A stretch of 53,486 bases of DNA, from the NCBI GenBank assembly GCA_000613465.1, contig BAJA01000037.1:1-53486 (forward strand), read 5' to 3'. The position numbers and the translations under genes were made by a program. The notes beneath the pieces are model-generated. The model searched no databases and was not told where the DNA came from. It was given only the letters and a program-made list of their open reading frames with translations. The DNA is from Bacteroides nordii WAL 11050 = JCM 12987. Lineage in GTDB: Bacteria; Bacteroidota; Bacteroidia; Bacteroidales; Bacteroidaceae. Numbering within the stretch: position 1 is the stretch's first letter; each line of letters begins with the position of its first letter. Below are positions 1 through 7,626 of this stretch, piece after piece.

Positions 1-1167
1 CTGATAGATGGTATTGTCCTCTTTGGAGAGGAAGAGCGGTTTCTCACCCGTGACGAGCAGGGCATGGTGGTCTGTCACCTTGCCGTCGTCCACGCTGCGG
101 CGTGTCGGGGCGGCTTTTGCCCGCACCTTGTCTTTCCATTCGGGCTGTGTGCCGATGAAAGCGAGCAGTTTGGGAATTTCGGCAAACACGTCTTCGGGGA
201 TGTAGCGGCTTCCCGTTCTCGGATAGGTTATCAACTTCTTTTCGTAGAGTTTCTGCGCGATTTCAAGCGTCTGTTCCGCCGTGAAGCCGTGCTTGGCGTT
301 GGCTTCTTTCTGGAGCGTGGTCAGGTCGTAGAGCAAGGGAGTTTCCTCCGTCTTCTCCTTGCGCTCGGCTTTCGTGACAGTGGCGCAACCTGCCGCCTTT
401 ACCTTATTATATAGTTCCATCGCCGGTTCTTTCTCTTTCCATTTCTCGGAGGATGAGAATTTCACGACTTCGCCGTCGCAACCGTCCGTTGCGATATGGA
501 GCAGCCAGAATGCTTCGGACGTAAAGCGGCGGTTCTCCCAGTAGCGTTCACATACCATAGCCAACGTTGGTGTCTGCACCCGCCCCACGGAATACGTGCC
601 GTGTCCGGCGGCGATGGATAACGCCTGTGTGCCGTTGATGCCCACGAGCCAGTCGGATTCGCTCCGCGCTTTGGCGGCGAGGTAGAGGTTGTCGTATTTG
701 CTGCCGTCTTCGAGTTTCCGCAGTCCCTCACGGATAGCTTTGTCGGTGAGAGAGCTGATCCACAGGCGCACGAAAGGAGTGGTGCAACCCGTATAGTGGT
801 AGAGGTAGCGGAAGATAAGCTCTCCCTCGCGTCCGGCATCGGTCGCCACGATGATATGTTCGCTTGTGTCGAACAGTCTTTTGATGACTTTTATCTGCGA
901 CACCACGCCGCTGTCGGGCTTGTAACCTTTCTCCGTCCTGACCTGACGGGGGACGAGCGTGAATGTGTCGGGAATAATCGGGAGGTTGTCACGGACAAAT
1001 CCGCGCACGCCGTAGCCGTCGGGCATGGCAAGCTGAACGAGGTGTCCGAATGCCCATGTCACGGCATAGCCGCCTCCCTCGAAATATCCTTCCTCTCTCT
1101 TTGTCGCGCCCACGATGCGGGCGATTTCACGTGCCACGGAGGGCTTTTCTGCAATGATTGTCTTCAT
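1..1167 (-). CDS. exc: DNA topoisomerase III, Exc-like (partial, C-terminus off the window)
   Basis: This is a type IA topoisomerase; the first 389 residues are visible and the frame stays open at the left edge. The N-terminus MKTIIAEKPSVAREIA is the Toprim start with catalytic Glu7. The acidic TDAGREGE motif lies at about 109-116. The active-site Tyr is Y315 within LITYPRTGSRYIPEDV. The start ATG at 1165-1167 is the natural Toprim beginning. In CTnDOT-type elements this gene (exc) ends the excision operon and encodes a topoisomerase III that assists excision; the same position behind orf3 and the xis genes supports that role. The family and catalytic motif are clear. The symbol exc rests on synteny; topB would also be acceptable. 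Confidence 0.9.
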   Translation of the reverse strand, partial: MKTIIAEKPSVAREIARIVGATKREEGYFEGGGYAVTWAFGHLVQLAMPDGYGVRGFVRDNLPIIPDTFTLVPRQVRTEKGYKPDSGVVSQIKVIKRLFDTSEHIIVATDAGREGELIFRYLYHYTGCTTPFVRLWISSLTDKAIREGLRKLEDGSKYDNLYLAAKARSESDWLVGINGTQALSIAAGHGTYSVGRVQTPTLAMVCERYWENRRFTSEAFWLLHIATDGCDGEVVKFSSSEKWKEKEPAMELYNKVKAAGCATVTKAERKEKTEETPLLYDLTTLQKEANAKHGFTAEQTLEIAQKLYEKKLITYPRTGSRYIPEDVFAEIPKLLAFIGTQPEWKDKVRAKAAPTRRSVDDGKVTDHHALLVTGEKPLFLSKEDNTIYQ

Positions 1168-1228
1168 GTTTTCTTGCTTTTTTGTTGATACTTTGGATTT
1201 TATTTTGGATTCAGTGGCGGACACGGGA

Positions 1229-2796
1229 TTACATTTTCATGCCTTTGTTGTTCTTCTTTTTCGGCTTCTCCTGCTGCTGTTGCTGGCGGTCGTCCTTCGG
1301 GGCGGTCTGACCTTTCTGCAAAGGCTCTTTCAGGTTCTTTGTCGCCTCGTTGGTTTTGCCCTCGTTGTTCACCGCCACCTGTGTGCGGCTCTCGTTGGAC
1401 GGGGCGACCTGCTGGGCGTTGTCGGGGTTCGTTTCGTAGCGGTACGGGCGGCCCTTCTCCGGGTTGAACTTGATATACATCGTGGCATGGAAGCCCTGCT
1501 TGTCGGTCACGTTCTCCAGTTTCACGGCTTTACCCGCCACGTAGTCGGCTTTCTGCTTGTCGGTGAAGTTCACGCCGCTCCATTTGCTGATGGGGCGGAT
1601 GCTGCCGTCCTCGTTCATCCACGTGTTGCGGCGTTGCTCCTTCTTGGTCTGTGCGGCATTTTCCCCGCCTTGCGCCTGACTTTTCGAGGTGTCACCTTTG
1701 GCTTCCTGCGTCTGTGCGGTACGGGGCGACCTTCCGGTTCCCGGCACGAACTCCACGCCGCGCTGCTCCACGTTCACTTGAAGGGTGGTGACGAACTTCC
1801 TGCCGTCGTTGCGCTCGATGAGCTTGTCGCGCACGGGCAGTCCGGCGCGGAGCATGTCCTGCTCCTGTTTGGTGATTTCCGTCTTGCCGATGCGCTCCGG
1901 GATGCGCACCTTGTTTGCCGGAATGTCCGTGATTTCATTCGTCTTGCGGTCGATGCTGATGTAGGAGGGGATGATTTCGCCCGTTTCCCTGTCCTCAATG
2001 TCCACGACCCTGCCGAGGTTGCCCGTTTCGCGCAGGTTCTTCCGGTCATCGTCGGAGAATTTGTGTTCCTTGTACTCATCTAACTTCTGCTCCTTGCGGA
2101 TGAAGTGCGGCACGAGGCTGACATTTCCCTCACCGTCCTTCTTGAAGGAGAGGCGGGCGTCCAGCTCGAATGATTCGCCGCCGAAGGTGGGCTTGACCTT
2201 TACCAAGTCGGACTTGCCGTAGTGGAGCATCTTCGTAAGGTCTCCGGACTTTTCAAGGTCGTCACGCTTCACGCCCCATCTGTCCTCCAGCTCCTGCCAG
2301 TTGATTTTGCTCTCGTTGATGGTTGGTAGCCCTGTCTGCCCTGCGTCTGTTGCGGGCTTTCCTGCTGTTCTTTCTGTTGTTCCATGTTTTCCTGTTTTTG
2401 AGGTTCTTGTTTCTCTGTCTTTTGTGCCGCCATCTCTTCCTGCACCTGCTGTTGATAAGGGAAGGTGTCGATTTTGTGCGGTGCAAGGATTTGTTTGTTC
2501 TGGTACGGATGCTGAAGCAGGTCTTTCATCACGCCAAGCATGGAATCCACTTGGTCTGCCGCGATGCGGTAGAAACCGAAGCGGCTGGGTTCCTTGCACT
2601 GCCGGAAGAAGTTCTTGAAGAAGTTGTCCAGCACGTCGCCTTGTCGGTCGAATTGCAGGAAACTCTGCGCGTTCTCAGCTTTCGCAGGGGTACGCTTGGG
2701 TGTGCCGTCTGCATTCAGCCCGGCTACCACGCTGATCTCGCCCGTCTTCTCATCACGGACTACCAGCACGTCCTTTTCGTCTTTTTTCTTTGCCAT
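1229..2796 (-). CDS. orf3-like DUF4099/DUF3945 protein, frameshifted
   Basis: Two overlapping frames together give one protein of about 520 residues. The first (from 2796) starts MAKKKDEKDVLVVRDEKTGE and carries an N-terminal domain, then a long Gln/Glu-rich linker. The second runs from about 2330 to the stop at 1229 and starts LPTINESKINWQELEDRWGV, the usual DUF4099 opening, followed by DUF3945-like repeats (GRVVDIEDRETGEIIPSYIS). Restoring one G in the run near 2325-2335 (coding GGG to GGGG) joins them as ...GRQGLPTINESK. Such proteins sit between xis and topoisomerase genes in CTnDOT-like elements (orf3), and their biochemical role is unknown. The basic C-terminus (KPKKKNNKGMKM) suggests nucleic-acid contact, which is inference. 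Confidence 0.8.
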
Positions 2797-2816
2797 TTGA
2801 AAAATGTTTTAATGGG

Positions 2817-3167
2817 TTATTTATGAAAGAAATTATGGATACGAGCCTTGTAGAAGGCTATATCTTCTTTTTTGAAGTCCTTGATATGGTTGGAAAGGAA
2901 TGTCAGCACATCCTCCTCGCTGTAATAGGTTTTCTTGCCCAGTGTCTTGTAGGGCAATGCGCCGACACTGCGGTAGCGTTGCAGTGTGCGCTTGCTTATC
3001 TGGAGCAGCATGCACAAATCCTGATTGTCGAAAAGGCGGATGCTTTCCGTGATAGTAGGCTGTTTCCCCTCAGCCTTCATCGCCAGCAGCAGTTCGTCCT
3101 GACGGTCGAGCCGTTCCATCAGCTTCTGCATCCAGCCCTCGAAGTTGTTTCGTGTGAGCAGTTCCAT
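2817..3167 (-). CDS. Xis2d-like excisionase, MerR/HTH_17-type DNA-binding protein
   Basis: This protein of 116 residues has a helix-turn-helix at about residues 50-80 (LQISKRTLQRYRSVGALPYK) followed by a GKKTYYSEEDVLTFL wing, the layout of HTH_17/excisionase proteins. The N-terminal third is predicted helical with repeated Lys/Glu. It lies 20 nt upstream of the orf3-like gene and 3 nt after the Xis2c-like gene on the same strand, so the three are probably co-transcribed. By position it matches xis2d of the CTnDOT excision operon, whose product is a recombination directionality factor acting with the integrase. The family is clear; the exact excisionase role is inferred from synteny. Confidence 0.75.
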   Translation of the reverse strand: MELLTRNNFEGWMQKLMERLDRQDELLLAMKAEGKQPTITESIRLFDNQDLCMLLQISKRTLQRYRSVGALPYKTLGKKTYYSEEDVLTFLSNHIKDFKKEDIAFYKARIHNFFHK

Positions 3168-3170
3168 GAC

Positions 3171-3527
3171 CTATGTCCTCCTTCCTTTTGGTTTGCCGCC
3201 AGTGCGCAGCGTGTGGTTGCGTTTCAATTCCTGCGGTGTCGCCGCGTCCTCGTTGACGGCACACGCTTCAAGCAGGCGGTCTATTTCCGACTGCCGGTAG
3301 CGGCATTTACCGCGAAGCACGACATAACCGATGCGTTGCTCGCTGCGCATACGCTGGAGGGTGCGGGTACTCACGTTAAGCAGGTGCGCCGCCTCGCGTG
3401 TGGTGAGCAACCTGTCGGGCGATGCCGCTTTCTTGTCGCCGGAGGCGGCACGGACGTGTGCCGCAATCTCCGCTATCTGTTCCGTCAATGACCGGAAGGC
3501 GGAACTTTCCATCGTTATCACTTTCAT
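3171..3527 (-). CDS. Xis2c-like excisionase, HTH_17-type DNA-binding protein
   Basis: This protein of 118 residues begins MKVITMESSAFRSLTEQIAE. An in-frame upstream extension to 3683 exists, but the ATG at 3525-3527 is preceded by an AAAGGA-type ribosome binding sequence and begins where relatives begin, so I chose it. The HTH lies at about 40-70 (TTREAAHLLNVSTRTLQRMR) with a GKCRYRQSEIDRLLE wing. It is the first gene of the leftward xis2c-xis2d-orf3-exc block. Paired inverted repeats at 3596-3637 lie 70-110 bp upstream and could be the operator. The excisionase role is inferred from gene order; the domain is directly visible. Confidence 0.75.
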   Translation of the reverse strand: MKVITMESSAFRSLTEQIAEIAAHVRAASGDKKAASPDRLLTTREAAHLLNVSTRTLQRMRSEQRIGYVVLRGKCRYRQSEIDRLLEACAVNEDAATPQELKRNHTLRTGGKPKGRRT

Positions 3528-3595
3528 ATTCAGTCCTTTCTTTTTGTTTCTGCAGCAAAAATCGGCAATAAACAAAAGGGGCTTTAACAACTCAC

Positions 3596-3637
3596 TACGT
3601 GACTCACGTAAGATTTTTACGGAAGATGGCTCCGTAA
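3596..3637. promoter_or_regulatory. two adjacent inverted repeats, candidate operator of the excision operon
   Basis: The first is TACGTGACTCACGTA at 3596-3610, 7-bp arms around one base. The second is TTACGGA (3617-3623) pairing with TCCGTAA (3631-3637) across 7 bases. They lie between the divergent Xis2c-like gene and the HTH gene at 3730. In CTnDOT the excision operon is activated by RteC binding inverted half-sites upstream of xis2c; a similar role here is inference. Confidence 0.5.
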
Positions 3638-3712
3638 CCCGGTCAAACGGCGCAACAGGCAGCCTTTCAGCGGAAAACGGCACGTGTTCAGGACCGTACC
3701 GTTACCTTTGCG

Positions 3713-3720
3713 GGCAAACC
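3713..3720 (+). promoter_or_regulatory. Bacteroides -7 promoter element (TACCTTTG)
   Basis: TACCTTTG matches TAnnTTTG and ends 9 bases before the ATG at 3730, which gives a very short leader for the following HTH gene. No good -33 TTTG is visible. Confidence 0.4.
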
Positions 3721-3729
3721 GATAATTGC

Positions 3730-4028
3730 ATGAATATGGAAATAGTATCTATCGAGAAAAAGACTTTCGAGATGATGGTGGCGGCATTCGGCGCACTCTC
3801 GGAGAAGGTCGCCGCCCTGAGGCGCAAAAGCGACACGAGGCGCATGGAAAGATGGCTCACGGGCGAGGAAGTCTGTAGGCAGTTGAGAATAAGTTCGCGC
3901 ACGTTGCAGAGCTGCGCGACAGGCGGCTTATCGGCTACTCGCAGATAAACCGCAGGTTTTATTACAAGCCGGAGGAGGTGAAGCGGCTGATACCGCTTAT
4001 CGGCACGCTCTATCCGCACGGCAGATGA
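3730..4028 (+). CDS. small HTH_17 DNA-binding protein, frameshifted
   Basis: The protein starts MNMEIVSIEKKTFEMMVAAF (an alternative ATG lies at 3736) and reads into an HTH (TGEEVCRQLRISSRTLQ) before going off frame. The rest of the domain continues in another frame as ELRDRRLIGYSQINRRFYYK... to a stop at 4026-4028. Restoring one G near 3907-3910 (CAGAG to CAGGAG) gives the family-typical RTLQELRDRRLIGYSQ, a protein of about 99 residues. It is one of a pair of rightward HTH genes opposite the excision operon. These resemble the small regulators found next to Bacteroides element integrases; their target is unknown. Confidence 0.7.
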
Positions 4029-4059
4029 TTTGATTTATTCACCCACTGAATCCGAAGTT

Positions 4060-4365
4060 ATGATGAACGAGAACAACGATGTTTTTACGATGGAAGACGA
4101 GCCGATAGCCTCTGTGGTGCAGGATATGCGCAAAGGCTCGAAATGGCTGTCCGCCTTTCTGGAAAGTTACCGTCCTCTGCTGGACGGGGAACGTTACCTG
4201 ACGGACGGCGAGGTGGCGGAACTGCTCCGCGTAAGCCGACGCACATTGCAGGAATACCGCAACAACCGCGTGTTGCCCTTCATACTTTTGGGAGGGAAGG
4301 TGCTTTACCCGGAAACGGGGCTGCGTGAAGTGCTGGAAGCAAATTACCGCAAGCCGCTGGAGTGA
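4060..4365 (+). CDS. small HTH_17 DNA-binding protein
   Basis: This protein of about 101 residues begins MMNENNDVFTMEDEPIASVV. The open frame extends to a TTG at 4030, but the ATG pair at 4060/4063 is the more likely start. The HTH is TDGEVAELLRVSRRTLQEYR at about residues 48-67, followed by a LGGKVLYPETGLREVLE wing. It is paralogous in design to the gene just upstream, 31 nt away, so the two are probably one transcript. The length and fold are those of excisionase-like regulators in Bacteroides mobile elements. Specific function unknown. Confidence 0.75.
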   Translation: MMNENNDVFTMEDEPIASVVQDMRKGSKWLSAFLESYRPLLDGERYLTDGEVAELLRVSRRTLQEYRNNRVLPFILLGGKVLYPETGLREVLEANYRKPLE

Positions 4366-4383
4366 GCGCGGTTGGCAAGAAAA

Positions 4384-4425
4384 AAGGAAACGGGCGACAC
4401 TTTTTGTGGTGCTGCCCGTTTCCTT
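4384..4425. terminator. bidirectional intrinsic terminator between convergent genes
   Basis: AAGGAAACGGGC (4384-4395) pairs perfectly with GCCCGTTTCCTT (4414-4425). An A-rich run precedes it and T-rich sequence follows it. It sits between the rightward HTH gene (stop 4365) and the leftward gene ending at 4446. Confidence 0.75.
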
Positions 4426-4445
4426 GTCTTATGTGGTATGCGCAA

Positions 4446-4807
4446 TCAGCAGTACCCGGCTTTTCCGTTCTGTATGAACATCACGTATGCCTGCCGTTTC
4501 TCTTTGGCGAGAGCTTTTCCCACCAGCCATGTGCGGAACAGGTGGGTGTTGTAGGTGTTCAGCCGGAAGGCGACGGGATGATGATTTCAAGCGCGTACAC
4601 ATCTGCGTACAGTCCGTTTTCAAGTTGCATGTAGCGGCACACCTCGTAGTCGTTAAGCACGTCCGACTTGCGGATGGCTTTGATGGCGGCGTTCACTGCC
4701 GGGACGGTCGTATGGAACAGTCCGGCGATTTCGGTGGCGGTCATCCACACGTCGTTACCGGTTACGCTGACCGCCTTGTCCTCTATGATGATTATGTCAC
4801 GTTTCAT
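4446..4807 (-). CDS. conserved mobile-element protein of unknown function, frameshifted
   Basis: The protein starts MKRDIIIIEDKAVSVTGNDV and runs to YALEIII at about residue 77, where the observed frame hits a stop at 4559. The alternative frame continues as VAFRLNTYNTHLFRTWLVGK and ends FIQNGKAGYC at a TGA at 4446-4448. Adding one C to the coding CCC run near 4575-4582 joins the two into about 120 residues. The segment MTATEIAGLFHTTVPAVNAAIKAI looks like a winged-helix or HTH fold, so DNA binding is plausible. It lies 12 nt downstream of the integrase gene on the same strand and is probably co-transcribed with it. I do not recognise a specific function. Confidence 0.65.
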
Positions 4808-4819
4808 GGCTTCTCTTTT

Positions 4820-6055
4820 TTAGATGGTGCAACCTGCAAATTCCTCAACACTGTTCAACCTTGCGGCAAGGTTCTTCATGTCCTGATTGAGTTTTTCTTT
4901 GGTTATCTTCGCGTAAATCTGCGTCGTCTTTATGCTCTTGTGTCCGAGCATGGAGCTGACGGTTTCGATAGGTACGCCATTAGAGAGAAATACCGTCGTG
5001 GCTGCCGTGTGGCGGCTCTGATGCCACGTGATATGCTTGGTGATGCCGCAACGCTTGGCGACGGCACGGATACCGGCAAGGCACGTGTTATAATGCGGGA
5101 CGGGGAATATCTTGCCGTTCTCGCACAGCCCACGGTATTTGCCGATTATGCGGTTGGCGATGTCAAGCAGGCGGATGTTGGACACCACGCCCGTTTTCTG
5201 GCGGTTGATGTTTATCCACTCGTGTTCGTCGAAGTAGGTGCGGATATTCTCTTCCGTGAGGTTGCGCATATCCGAGAACGACAACCCGGTGAAAGCGCAG
5301 AACAGGTAGAGGTCACGGTACAGTTCCTGTTTGGCGTTTTTCAGTTTCCCGTCCATCAGCAGGCGTATTTCCTCTTTGGTCAGAAAACTGCGTGTTGTTT
5401 CCTCCTTCTTGATTTCATACTCGCGGAACGGGTCGCGTGTCAGCCACTCGTTGTTGATGGCGATGAACACCATCGTCCGTAGCGGGCAGACGTACAGCCA
5501 CACGGTATTGGTGCAGCAGTGTTTGTCCGTGCGCAGGAACATCTCGAAGTCGGAGATGAAAGCGGGGGTAAGCTCTTTCAGTGCGATGTCCTTCACATGG
5601 TAGCGGATGTCGAGGAACTCTTGCAGGTGCTTGTAAACGATACGGTACTTTTCCAGTGTACCTTTTGCTTTCATGCCTGCTTCCACCTGTTTCTCATAGT
5701 CCTCATTGTGACGACGGTACACCTGCATCAGCGTGTGGTAGCGGTGTTCCAGTCCGAGAAAAGCGTTCTTCACCTTCTCAGCCGTGACGAAGTTGTCACG
5801 TTCCATGATTTCCTGATAGTGCCTATTGATGCGCACCCGCATCTTGTCAAGCATACGGTTCGTTTCGAGTGCCGCCGCGCTTCTGCCTGTGACACGTCCA
5901 CCTTTGGTGTCCCACAGTTTCGGATCGACTGTCAGCTTGCAGCTGAACTGCGTCTGGCTGCCGTCCACCGTGATGCGTCCCATGACGGGTACTGTCCCGT
6001 CCTTTTTCACTACCTGACGCTTGAGGTAATAGATTACTGAAAATGTACTCTTCAT
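4820..6055 (-). CDS. int: IntDOT-like tyrosine recombinase (integrase)
   Basis: This protein of 411 residues begins MKSTFSVIYYLKRQ. I chose the ATG at 6053-6055 because TTAAGGACG lies just upstream and relatives start there; the longer frame to 6133 is probably untranslated. There is an N-terminal arm-binding domain, a SAM-like core-binding domain at about 105-205 and a catalytic domain after 220. Catalytic residues visible are K287 (RQKTG), H345 and R348 (HQSRH), H372 (LGHKS) and nucleophile Y381 (QIYAKI). The usual first Arg is replaced by Ser259 (TGLSFSDM), the same substitution known for IntDOT. It catalyses element integration and excision with the Xis-like proteins. The adjacent element end fits its position. 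Confidence 0.93.
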   Translation of the reverse strand: MKSTFSVIYYLKRQVVKKDGTVPVMGRITVDGSQTQFSCKLTVDPKLWDTKGGRVTGRSAAALETNRMLDKMRVRINRHYQEIMERDNFVTAEKVKNAFLGLEHRYHTLMQVYRRHNEDYEKQVEAGMKAKGTLEKYRIVYKHLQEFLDIRYHVKDIALKELTPAFISDFEMFLRTDKHCCTNTVWLYVCPLRTMVFIAINNEWLTRDPFREYEIKKEETTRSFLTKEEIRLLMDGKLKNAKQELYRDLYLFCAFTGLSFSDMRNLTEENIRTYFDEHEWININRQKTGVVSNIRLLDIANRIIGKYRGLCENGKIFPVPHYNTCLAGIRAVAKRCGITKHITWHQSRHTAATTVFLSNGVPIETVSSMLGHKSIKTTQIYAKITKEKLNQDMKNLAARLNSVEEFAGCTI

Positions 6056-6159
6056 CGTCCTTAATTTTTTGGTTTCAAAATTAGTTGGTGAAGAGTCCGG
6101 TGTCGGTACGCAAAACGGGGAGGAACGGAGCAATCTTTTTCCGTAACCGAAATTTTTGC

Positions 6160-6179
6160 GTGAGTTATCGGTAACTCAC
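6160..6179. promoter_or_regulatory. palindrome upstream of the integrase gene
   Basis: GTGAGTTA-TCGG-TAACTCAC is a perfect 8-bp inverted repeat about 105 bp upstream of the int start. It could be an operator, or an arm-type binding site for the integrase. The rest of 6056-6374 shows no gene. Confidence 0.4.
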
Positions 6180-6374
6180 TATTCCTTAACGTATTGTTTC
6201 GCTATCCGTACCCGTTTGTCGCATTTTCGGGCATGGTTACGAACAAGTAACGTTGCGGCGTCAGGATTTGGCTTCGGCAGGGATTGTAATGGCTTCACGA
6301 ATTATCGCCACTTCAACTAAAACCCTTGTAACTCAATTCTATCACTATAACTTTCCGCATTTCACTTTTTTGTA

Positions 6375-6384
6375 GTAACTTTGT
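6375..6384. other. candidate attachment-site core at the element/chromosome junction
   Basis: GTAACTTTGT matches the IntDOT-family core consensus GTANNTTTGC at 9 of 10 positions. It lies where composition changes from element-like to chromosome-like and just outside the integrase gene, as expected for an attL/attR end. The same bases form the -7 box of the yqgF promoter. The other end of the element is not in the window, so a matching core copy cannot be checked here. Confidence 0.35.
6376..6383 (+). promoter_or_regulatory. yqgF promoter -7 element (TAACTTTG)
   Basis: TAACTTTG fits TAnnTTTG and ends 10 bases before the yqgF ATG. A CTTTCC at about 6352 is the only weak -33 candidate. Confidence 0.5.
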
Positions 6385-6393
6385 ACCCCAATT

Positions 6394-6810
6394 ATGAGTA
6401 GAATATTAGCAATAGATTATGGTAGGAAACGTACAGGGCTTGCTGTTAGCGATACAATGCAGATTATCGCAAATGGGCTGACAACTGTGCCTACGCATGA
6501 GTTACTGGACTTTATAGCAGGTTATGTACAAAAAGAACCGGTAGAACGTATCATTATTGGTTTGCCCAAACAGATGAATAATGAGGTTTCTGAAAATATG
6601 AAGTATATTGAACCTTTTGTCCGTTTGCTGAATAAAAAATTACCGGAAATGCCTGTTGAGTTTGTAGACGAACGTTTTACTTCTGTGTTGGCACACCGTA
6701 CGATGCTGGAGGCCGGGTTGAAAAAGAAAGATCGTCAGAATAAGGCTTTGGTAGATGAAATCAGTGCTACTATTATCTTGCAAACATATCTCGAAAGTAA
6801 ACGTTTTTAG
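6394..6810 (+). CDS. yqgF: YqgF/RuvX family RNase H-fold nuclease
   Basis: This protein of 138 residues matches the whole YqgF (RuvX) family length. The RNase H-like fold is shown by ILAIDYGRKRTGLAVSD with Asp8, IIIGLPKQMNNE, FVDERFTS with Glu93, and LVDEISATIIL with Asp121, the acidic residues expected to bind metal. Family members act in 16S rRNA 5' processing and were first described as a putative Holliday junction resolvase. The gene is the first chromosomal gene after the integrated element and lies 44 nt upstream of def, with which it is probably co-transcribed. Confidence 0.93.
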   Translation: MSRILAIDYGRKRTGLAVSDTMQIIANGLTTVPTHELLDFIAGYVQKEPVERIIIGLPKQMNNEVSENMKYIEPFVRLLNKKLPEMPVEFVDERFTSVLAHRTMLEAGLKKKDRQNKALVDEISATIILQTYLESKRF

Positions 6811-6854
6811 TAAAGAGACAACCGTATAATATAAATAAGGAATAAGAAAGAAAT

Positions 6855-7409
6855 ATGATTTTACCAATTTACACATACGGCCAGCCTGTATTGAGAAAGG
6901 TGGCCGAAGATATTACGCCCGATTATCCGGAGCTGAAGAAACTGATAGAGAACATGTTTGAAACAATGGTTCATGCCGATGGGGTTGGTCTTGCTGCTCC
7001 TCAAATCGGACTCCCTATCCGGGTTGTAACCATAACATTGGATCCGTTATCAGAAGATTATCCGGAGTTTAAAGATTTTAATCGTGCTTATATTAATCCT
7101 CACATACTCGAAGTGGGAGGAGACGAAGTAGCAATGGAGGAGGGCTGCCTCAGCCTTCCGGGTATTCATGAAACAGTGAAAAGAGGAGACCGTATACATG
7201 TGAAGTATATGGACGAGAATTTCGTTGAACACGATGAGGTGGTAGAAGGCTATCTGGCTCGTGTGATGCAGCACGAGTTCGATCATCTGGATGGTAAAAT
7301 GTTTATTGATCACATTTCTCCGCTTCGTAAACAGATGATAAAAGGAAAGCTGAATACAATGCTGAAAGGAAAAGCCCGTAGCTCATATAAGATGAAACAA
7401 GTGAAGTGA
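6855..7409 (+). CDS. def: peptide deformylase
   Basis: This protein of 184 residues removes the formyl group from N-terminal Met of new proteins in the cytoplasm. All three signature motifs are present: GVGLAAPQIG (43-52), EEGCLSLP (95-102, metal ligand Cys98) and QHEFDHLDG (139-147, ligands His140 and His144, catalytic Glu141). The insertion DPLSEDYPEFKDF near residue 65 resembles that of Bacteroidetes enzymes. It follows yqgF closely and is itself followed by a long hairpin. Confidence 0.96.
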   Translation: MILPIYTYGQPVLRKVAEDITPDYPELKKLIENMFETMVHADGVGLAAPQIGLPIRVVTITLDPLSEDYPEFKDFNRAYINPHILEVGGDEVAMEEGCLSLPGIHETVKRGDRIHVKYMDENFVEHDEVVEGYLARVMQHEFDHLDGKMFIDHISPLRKQMIKGKLNTMLKGKARSSYKMKQVK

Positions 7410-7426
7410 GGGGGATTTACGATTGG

Positions 7427-7519
7427 ACGATTTGACGATTTACTATTTACGATTGATAAATGTTTTATTTATAAAAAAAAGTAACTTTAATCGTAAATTG
7501 TAAATCGTCAAATCGTAAA
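7427..7519. repeat. long imperfect inverted repeat downstream of def
   Basis: The left arm from 7427 (ACGATTTGACGATTTACTA...) pairs with the right arm ending at 7519 over nearly 30 bp with few mismatches. The arms are built from short GATTTAC/ACGATT repeats. It could act as a transcription terminator or processing site between def and the TPR gene. Confidence 0.7.
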
Positions 7520-7588
7520 TCTTCTTGGCTAAATACTCAAAAAATATAAAAAGTTAACCGATATCCCTGTTTAATAGCCGAAAAGCAT

Positions 7589-7596
7589 TACTTTTG
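7589..7596 (+). promoter_or_regulatory. promoter -7 element of the TPR gene (TACTTTTG)
   Basis: TACTTTTG matches TAnnTTTG and lies 30 bases before the ATG at 7627. It shows that translation begins at 7627 rather than at the upstream in-frame TTG at 7594, which lies inside the promoter. Confidence 0.5.
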
Positions 7597-7626
7597 CTTC
7601 ACTTATTAAGTAGTATTCAAAGGCCA

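Larger units (their letters stand above)
1..6384. mobile_element. right end of a CTnDOT-like integrative conjugative element (partial)
   Basis: This block is clearly richer in GC than the chromosome that follows. It carries topoisomerase III, a DUF4099/DUF3945 protein, tandem Xis-like HTH proteins and a tyrosine recombinase, in the order exc, orf3, xis2d, xis2c ... int. That content matches the excision operon (xis2c-xis2d-orf3-exc) and integrase described for CTnDOT. No transfer (tra/mob) or rteABC genes are visible, so the element continues off the left edge. The right boundary is inferred from the composition change and from an IntDOT-like core site at 6375-6384. The exact end is uncertain by tens of bases. 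Confidence 0.8.

Noticed and set aside
1115..2083. Long plus-strand ORF with a hydrophobic, Leu-rich translation
   Set aside because: It lies antisense to the topoisomerase start and the DUF4099 gene, whose domains are recognisable. GC-rich coding strands often give such mirror ORFs.
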